Source: Candidatus Acididesulfobacter guangdongensis (GTDB taxonomy: Bacteria > SZUA-79 > Acidulodesulfobacterales > Acidulodesulfobacteraceae). From it: a DNA stretch of 64,000 bases. Location of the stretch: assembly GCA_004195045.1 (NCBI GenBank), contig SGBC01000002.1, positions 434,001 to 498,000 of the forward strand. The letters run 5' to 3'. Below, piece by piece: positions 60,759-64,000 of this stretch (its first letter is position 1; each line of letters starts with the position of its first letter). Both the position numbers and the translations under genes were made by a program. The notes beneath the pieces are model-generated. The model was not told the DNA's origin. It searched no databases and saw only the letters and a list, made by a program, of their open reading frames with translations.

Positions 60759-62368
60759 TGGAGAAATTAGGCGAGATTTTAGTAAAAAAGGGGCTTATTA
60801 CGGAAGACGTCGTTAAAGACGTCTTGACGGAGCAGGAGCTTTCTTTAAAAAAGTTCGGCGAGATTTTAATAGAAAAATCCCTTATTGAAGAGACTGTTCT
60901 TATTAAAATTATAGCCGAGCAGTCCGGTTATGGTTTTATAGATGATTTTACGGGAGCGGAGCTTATTAAAGAAAAGCCGGATGAATTTTATTGGAAGAAT
61001 TGCTGCGCTTTAATTAAGACCGCTTCCGGTACTAAATTCGTATTTAATACTAATAACCATGAAATCAATTCTTATATAACGATTTTGGCTTTAAAGAATA
61101 TCGAGATAGTTTTAAGTCCAAAAGAACGCATTTATTCGTTTCTATCAGAAAAGACGGAACTTAAGACTATCATAGAAGAAGAAAATGCGGGTAAAGAAAT
61201 CGACAATGCTTTAGAGATAGCTATTCTTAAGAAGTCGTCTAATATCAGGATTAAAAAGAGCCTTAATTCTTATTTAATTTTAGTAGATACCGACCTTGGA
61301 GTCGAAATAATTAAAGCTTTTCCCGTTAGTATTGGAGAAAGGCTCATTAATATAATAGCGGAAAGGTGCAAGGCTCATTTAAAACCCCGCAGGTCTATGG
61401 ATGCAAAATTCAGCTATGAGTCTGTTTTTAGTAAGAAAAAAATAGATATAAGGGTAGAGTTTTTACCGGTAGCGTCTCAAACGGACGAAAAAGACTATTT
61501 CGAAGCCGTTATGAGGCTTCACGGGCTTAATTCGATACTTAGCTTAGAAGCTTTAGGTTTCGATGAAGAAGAAAGGTTGGTTTTAAGCGAAATTTTAACT
61601 TACGGTTCCGGTTTGGTTTTATCCGCCGGACCTACGGGGGCGGGTAAATCTACTACTTTTTATGCGATATTAAAGGAACTCGCCAAAAAGAGACTCCCTA
61701 TCTTGACTATCGAAGACCCTGTAGAAATTAAACTAAACGAAATAAATATAACGCAAATGTCCGTCAATGACGAATTCCGTTACAATAACGCTTTGGTCGC
61801 AATGTTAAGGTGCGAACCTAAGATAATTTTAGTCGGCGAAATCAGGGACGAAGAAACGGCAAGAGCGGTCATAAAAGCGGCGCAGACAGGACATTTGGTA
61901 TTATCTACCATCCACACGCAGAGCGCCATTAATATAGTATCCAGATTAAAAGGCATGGGCATACCTCAAGACGAGTTTTTAGAAGTAATAAAATTTGCGA
62001 CTAGCCAAAGACTTTATCTTCCGCTATGTCCTAAGTGCAGAGAAAAAAAAGAGATAAGTTCGTTTACTAATAAAACTTGGCTAAAGTCCCTAAAAAGGCT
62101 CGGCATTTATGAAGTTGTAAATAAAGAAGACGATACCCTGCCTGCATACGCTTACGTTCCGGTAAGAGGACAAAAATGCGACGTTTGTTTTGGAAACGGC
62201 TATTTATCTAAGAAGGCTATCATAGAAATATTGCCGTTTAGAGAAGATACGATAGCAGCTATTCAGGCCGGCGAAAAAGTTAAATATAGGACTTTAAAGG
62301 ATAAAGCCTTAAAACTTTTTAAAGAAGGAAAAATAGATGCGGGGCAGCTTTTTAATATTGCGGGGTAA
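60758..62368 (+). CDS. Pilus assembly ATPase (GspE/PilQ family)
   Basis: A 536-residue hexameric ATPase powering pilus extension. N-terminal MshEN-like domain with LGEILVKKGLITEDVV; Walker A SAGPTGAGKSTTF near residues 288-300; Asp box and ILTIEDPVEI; Walker B IILVGEIRDEETARA near 355-369; HLVLSTIHTQSA; a zinc-binding CPKCREKK ... CDVCFGNGY. The zinc site and N domain distinguish it from VirB11. ATG 60758 is used, one base into the prepilin stop; an in-frame ATG further upstream lies within that gene. Confidence 0.93.
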   Translation: MEKLGEILVKKGLITEDVVKDVLTEQELSLKKFGEILIEKSLIEETVLIKIIAEQSGYGFIDDFTGAELIKEKPDEFYWKNCCALIKTASGTKFVFNTNNHEINSYITILALKNIEIVLSPKERIYSFLSEKTELKTIIEEENAGKEIDNALEIAILKKSSNIRIKKSLNSYLILVDTDLGVEIIKAFPVSIGERLINIIAERCKAHLKPRRSMDAKFSYESVFSKKKIDIRVEFLPVASQTDEKDYFEAVMRLHGLNSILSLEALGFDEEERLVLSEILTYGSGLVLSAGPTGAGKSTTFYAILKELAKKRLPILTIEDPVEIKLNEINITQMSVNDEFRYNNALVAMLRCEPKIILVGEIRDEETARAVIKAAQTGHLVLSTIHTQSAINIVSRLKGMGIPQDEFLEVIKFATSQRLYLPLCPKCREKKEISSFTNKTWLKSLKRLGIYEVVNKEDDTLPAYAYVPVRGQKCDVCFGNGYLSKKAIIEILPFREDTIAAIQAGEKVKYRTLKDKALKLFKEGKIDAGQLFNIAG

Positions 62369-62370
62369 AT

Positions 62371-63627
62371 ATGGAATATTTGGTATTATCTGGATTTAAA
62401 CTAGTAAAAGAAACCGGAGAGACGAAAGCCGAAGTCGAAAATAAATTATTGGATCAAGGTATAGTTCCGTCTTTAATTATTAGGAATTTTTTTAAAAGGG
62501 AAAGAATTTTATCTAATAAAGAAGCTGCAAATTTCTTTGAATCCCTGACTTTTTTATTTAGGTCGACGGGTTCGATGACAAAATCTTTAAAGTTTTTAGA
62601 AGATAGATATGATAAGACGAAAGTAAAATTTCATTATAATAATAAACTAAAAGATTTTATCAGTACCGAATTCAGGAAATATTTAACCGAAAAGTATAAA
62701 AAAAGATTAGAACTTGCGAGAAATTTACGTAAGAAATTGGAATCAGGATTTGCGTTATCTGATGTATTAAAAGAGTATAAGTTCGACGAGATAGTCGTAG
62801 GGCTTGCCAATTCGGCAGAGACGGAGACGGGCGATTGGGTTACCGTCTTTAAGAAGATAGCCGATTATTATACGACTAAAGATAAAAATTCTAAAAGCTT
62901 AATAAAGGAATTAGCTTATCCTATGGTTTTACTTCTTGCGGCTTTTAGCGGATTTCTAGTGTTCATATTTTATATAATTCCGGCTTTCGATAAGTTTTTT
63001 AAAAGTTTCCCGAATGTGCCGGCGGCAACGAAAGCTACTCTCGGTTTTTTTATGAACATAAATCATTATTTTGCTGTATATGGTTTGACTATTTTAATGA
63101 TAGTCGGGATTTTAGCTTATATCTGGATTTCTAATTATAAAGACGTCCGGGGTAAATTTTATAAAAGGCTTGCAGCGACTCCCGGCATTGGACATTTTTT
63201 TAGATTTTCTTATTTAAAGTGGTATTTGTATGAATATAGTGTTTTATTATCCGCCGGAAAAACGCATGCCTCTATAGTTAAATATTTATTAGATAATGCG
63301 AAGAATGATTTTTTTAAAGATAAATTTACCGTCATTTATTCTTACCTGCTTAACGGTTCTACTTTAACGGAAGGCCTCAATTCCTCGGATTTATTAAGAC
63401 CTGAAGATTTGGATAGGATTTCGTCAGCTGAAGTCGGCGGACGTATCGACGAGACGATGTTGTTAATTTCAGAAGAATATGAAGAAGTAGTAAATTTACA
63501 GATGAAACTTATCGGTAAGATTGCTAATTATGTAATGCTCGTCGTGATAGCCGGATTTATCGTATTTATGTTTGCCGGAATTTATGCGCCCATGATGCAG
63601 GGTTTAATGGGCATGGCGGGGGGTTAA
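62371..63627 (+). CDS. Pilus inner-membrane core protein (GspF/PilR family)
   Basis: A 418-residue GspF-family protein with two cytoplasmic helical domains and three membrane segments (about residues 186-210, 235-255, 385-408). Motifs include LRKKLESGFALSDVLKEY, LANSAETETGDW and SSAEVGGRIDETM. It is the platform on which the ATPase acts. Starts 2 bases after the ATPase gene. Confidence 0.88.
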   Translation: MEYLVLSGFKLVKETGETKAEVENKLLDQGIVPSLIIRNFFKRERILSNKEAANFFESLTFLFRSTGSMTKSLKFLEDRYDKTKVKFHYNNKLKDFISTEFRKYLTEKYKKRLELARNLRKKLESGFALSDVLKEYKFDEIVVGLANSAETETGDWVTVFKKIADYYTTKDKNSKSLIKELAYPMVLLLAAFSGFLVFIFYIIPAFDKFFKSFPNVPAATKATLGFFMNINHYFAVYGLTILMIVGILAYIWISNYKDVRGKFYKRLAATPGIGHFFRFSYLKWYLYEYSVLLSAGKTHASIVKYLLDNAKNDFFKDKFTVIYSYLLNGSTLTEGLNSSDLLRPEDLDRISSAEVGGRIDETMLLISEEYEEVVNLQMKLIGKIANYVMLVVIAGFIVFMFAGIYAPMMQGLMGMAGG

Positions 63628-63935
63628 TGTTATCATTTATAATTAATAATCAACTGTATTTTATAATAGCAATAATTTTATTGTTTATTTTCTTTGCTAT
63701 TAAAGTTTATCGTTATGAAACGGAAGAAGAAAATACCGGTAACGAAGTAAATATTTTAGGTTTCGGTAAAGCGGAAGGGCTTTATTTGGTTAAAGTGGGT
63801 AAATATTATCTTGTGGCGGGAATGAAAATTAAAAGTAAGCACAAGGCTATAAAAAAGTTTATAGCGTTAGTCGAAAAAAACGGCTTCGTGCCGCCTAAGT
63901 CGTATTTTAAAATGGTAAAGGTTAAGAATTTATGA
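63627..63935 (+). CDS. Small membrane protein in the pilus operon
   Basis: A 102-residue protein with one N-terminal membrane segment (YFIIAIILLFIFFAIKVY) and a soluble domain (ILGFGKAEGLYLVKVGKYY). No family recognised. Both ends overlap neighbours (TAATG upstream, ATGA downstream), so it is part of the pilus set. Confidence 0.5.
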   Translation: MLSFIINNQLYFIIAIILLFIFFAIKVYRYETEEENTGNEVNILGFGKAEGLYLVKVGKYYLVAGMKIKSKHKAIKKFIALVEKNGFVPPKSYFKMVKVKNL

Positions 63936-64000
63936 TTTTAATAATTAATTTAATTATAGCAGGATATTTTTTGTATTTGAGCATTTATGCGGGTACTATA
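63932..64000 (+). CDS. Start of a membrane protein, probably prepilin peptidase
   Basis: Twenty-three codons (MILIINLIIAGYFLYLSIYAG) up to the right edge of the window give a hydrophobic start. The prepilin needs a peptidase and none is seen elsewhere, so PilU/PilD is the best guess; the sequence shown cannot prove it. Confidence 0.4.
   Translation, partial: MILIINLIIAGYFLYLSIYAGTI

Noticed and set aside
60758-62368. ATPase considered as VirB11
   Set aside because: It has an MshEN-type N domain and the CxxC zinc site of the GspE group and lies between prepilin and GspF-like genes.

Overview
The window is AT-rich DNA from a Gram-negative bacterium: lipoboxes, a secretin, a VirB-type secretion system and a two-membrane type IV pilus system are all encoded. 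The left end carries ordinary chromosomal genes (tsaD end, rsmA, an amidohydrolase, panC, glpK, a PAS/GAF/GGDEF protein, thiM). Base composition and gene style would fit AT-rich deltaproteobacteria-like lineages such as Acidulodesulfobacterales, but that is a guess and the taxon is not proved here.

From about 9.7 kb rightward the window is accessory DNA that looks like one large integrative conjugative element, entering a scarred boundary zone first (9.7-18.4 kb). That zone holds a solo IS3-family end, a PIN-domain remnant, the 3' half of a tRNA-Met (a likely integration scar marking the left edge), an AbiE-like toxin-antitoxin locus present once intact and once as an inverted broken copy, an orphan VirB4 ATPase, a gene cut in two by an IS3-family element with recognisable ends, and a second nucleotidyltransferase module.

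Between 18.4 and 38.1 kb nearly everything is transcribed leftward. In transcription order from 38.05 kb: a small helix-turn-helix protein, a phage-type replisome organiser, a DnaC-like loader, small unknowns, an HD hydrolase, a Dam-type methylase, a PD-(D/E)XK-like protein, an ATP-grasp protein, a TnpB element sitting beside a cytosine methyltransferase remnant, more unknowns, ParA, ParB, a MOBF relaxase-helicase, a candidate oriT, a ribbon-helix-helix accessory protein and the coupling protein.

A control and defence island lies at 38.1-43.4 kb: a lipoprotein/membrane protein pair, ORF6N antirepressor remnants, a Panacea-type toxin-antitoxin pair, an sce7726/beta-protein pair and a cI-like XRE repressor. 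It is bounded by two identical 49-bp blocks in inverted orientation, each carrying a TTGACA promoter that fires outward: one into the replication/relaxase operon, the other into the transfer operon. This resembles a lysogeny switch applied to a conjugative element.

From 43.4 kb to the right edge a rightward operon encodes a Cro-sized HTH protein, a YdjM-like membrane protein, a VirB/Tra-type secretion system (VirB2, B3, B4, lipoprotein, B5, B6, B8, B10, a MoxR-type AAA+ ATPase, B9, lipoprotein, lytic transglycosylase) and, without a break, an IncI1-like type IV pilus set (PilO/PilP-like proteins, secretin, prepilin, ATPase, inner-membrane core protein, probably prepilin peptidase). The integrase and intact tRNA-Met predicted by the boundary are not in the window and should lie to the right.
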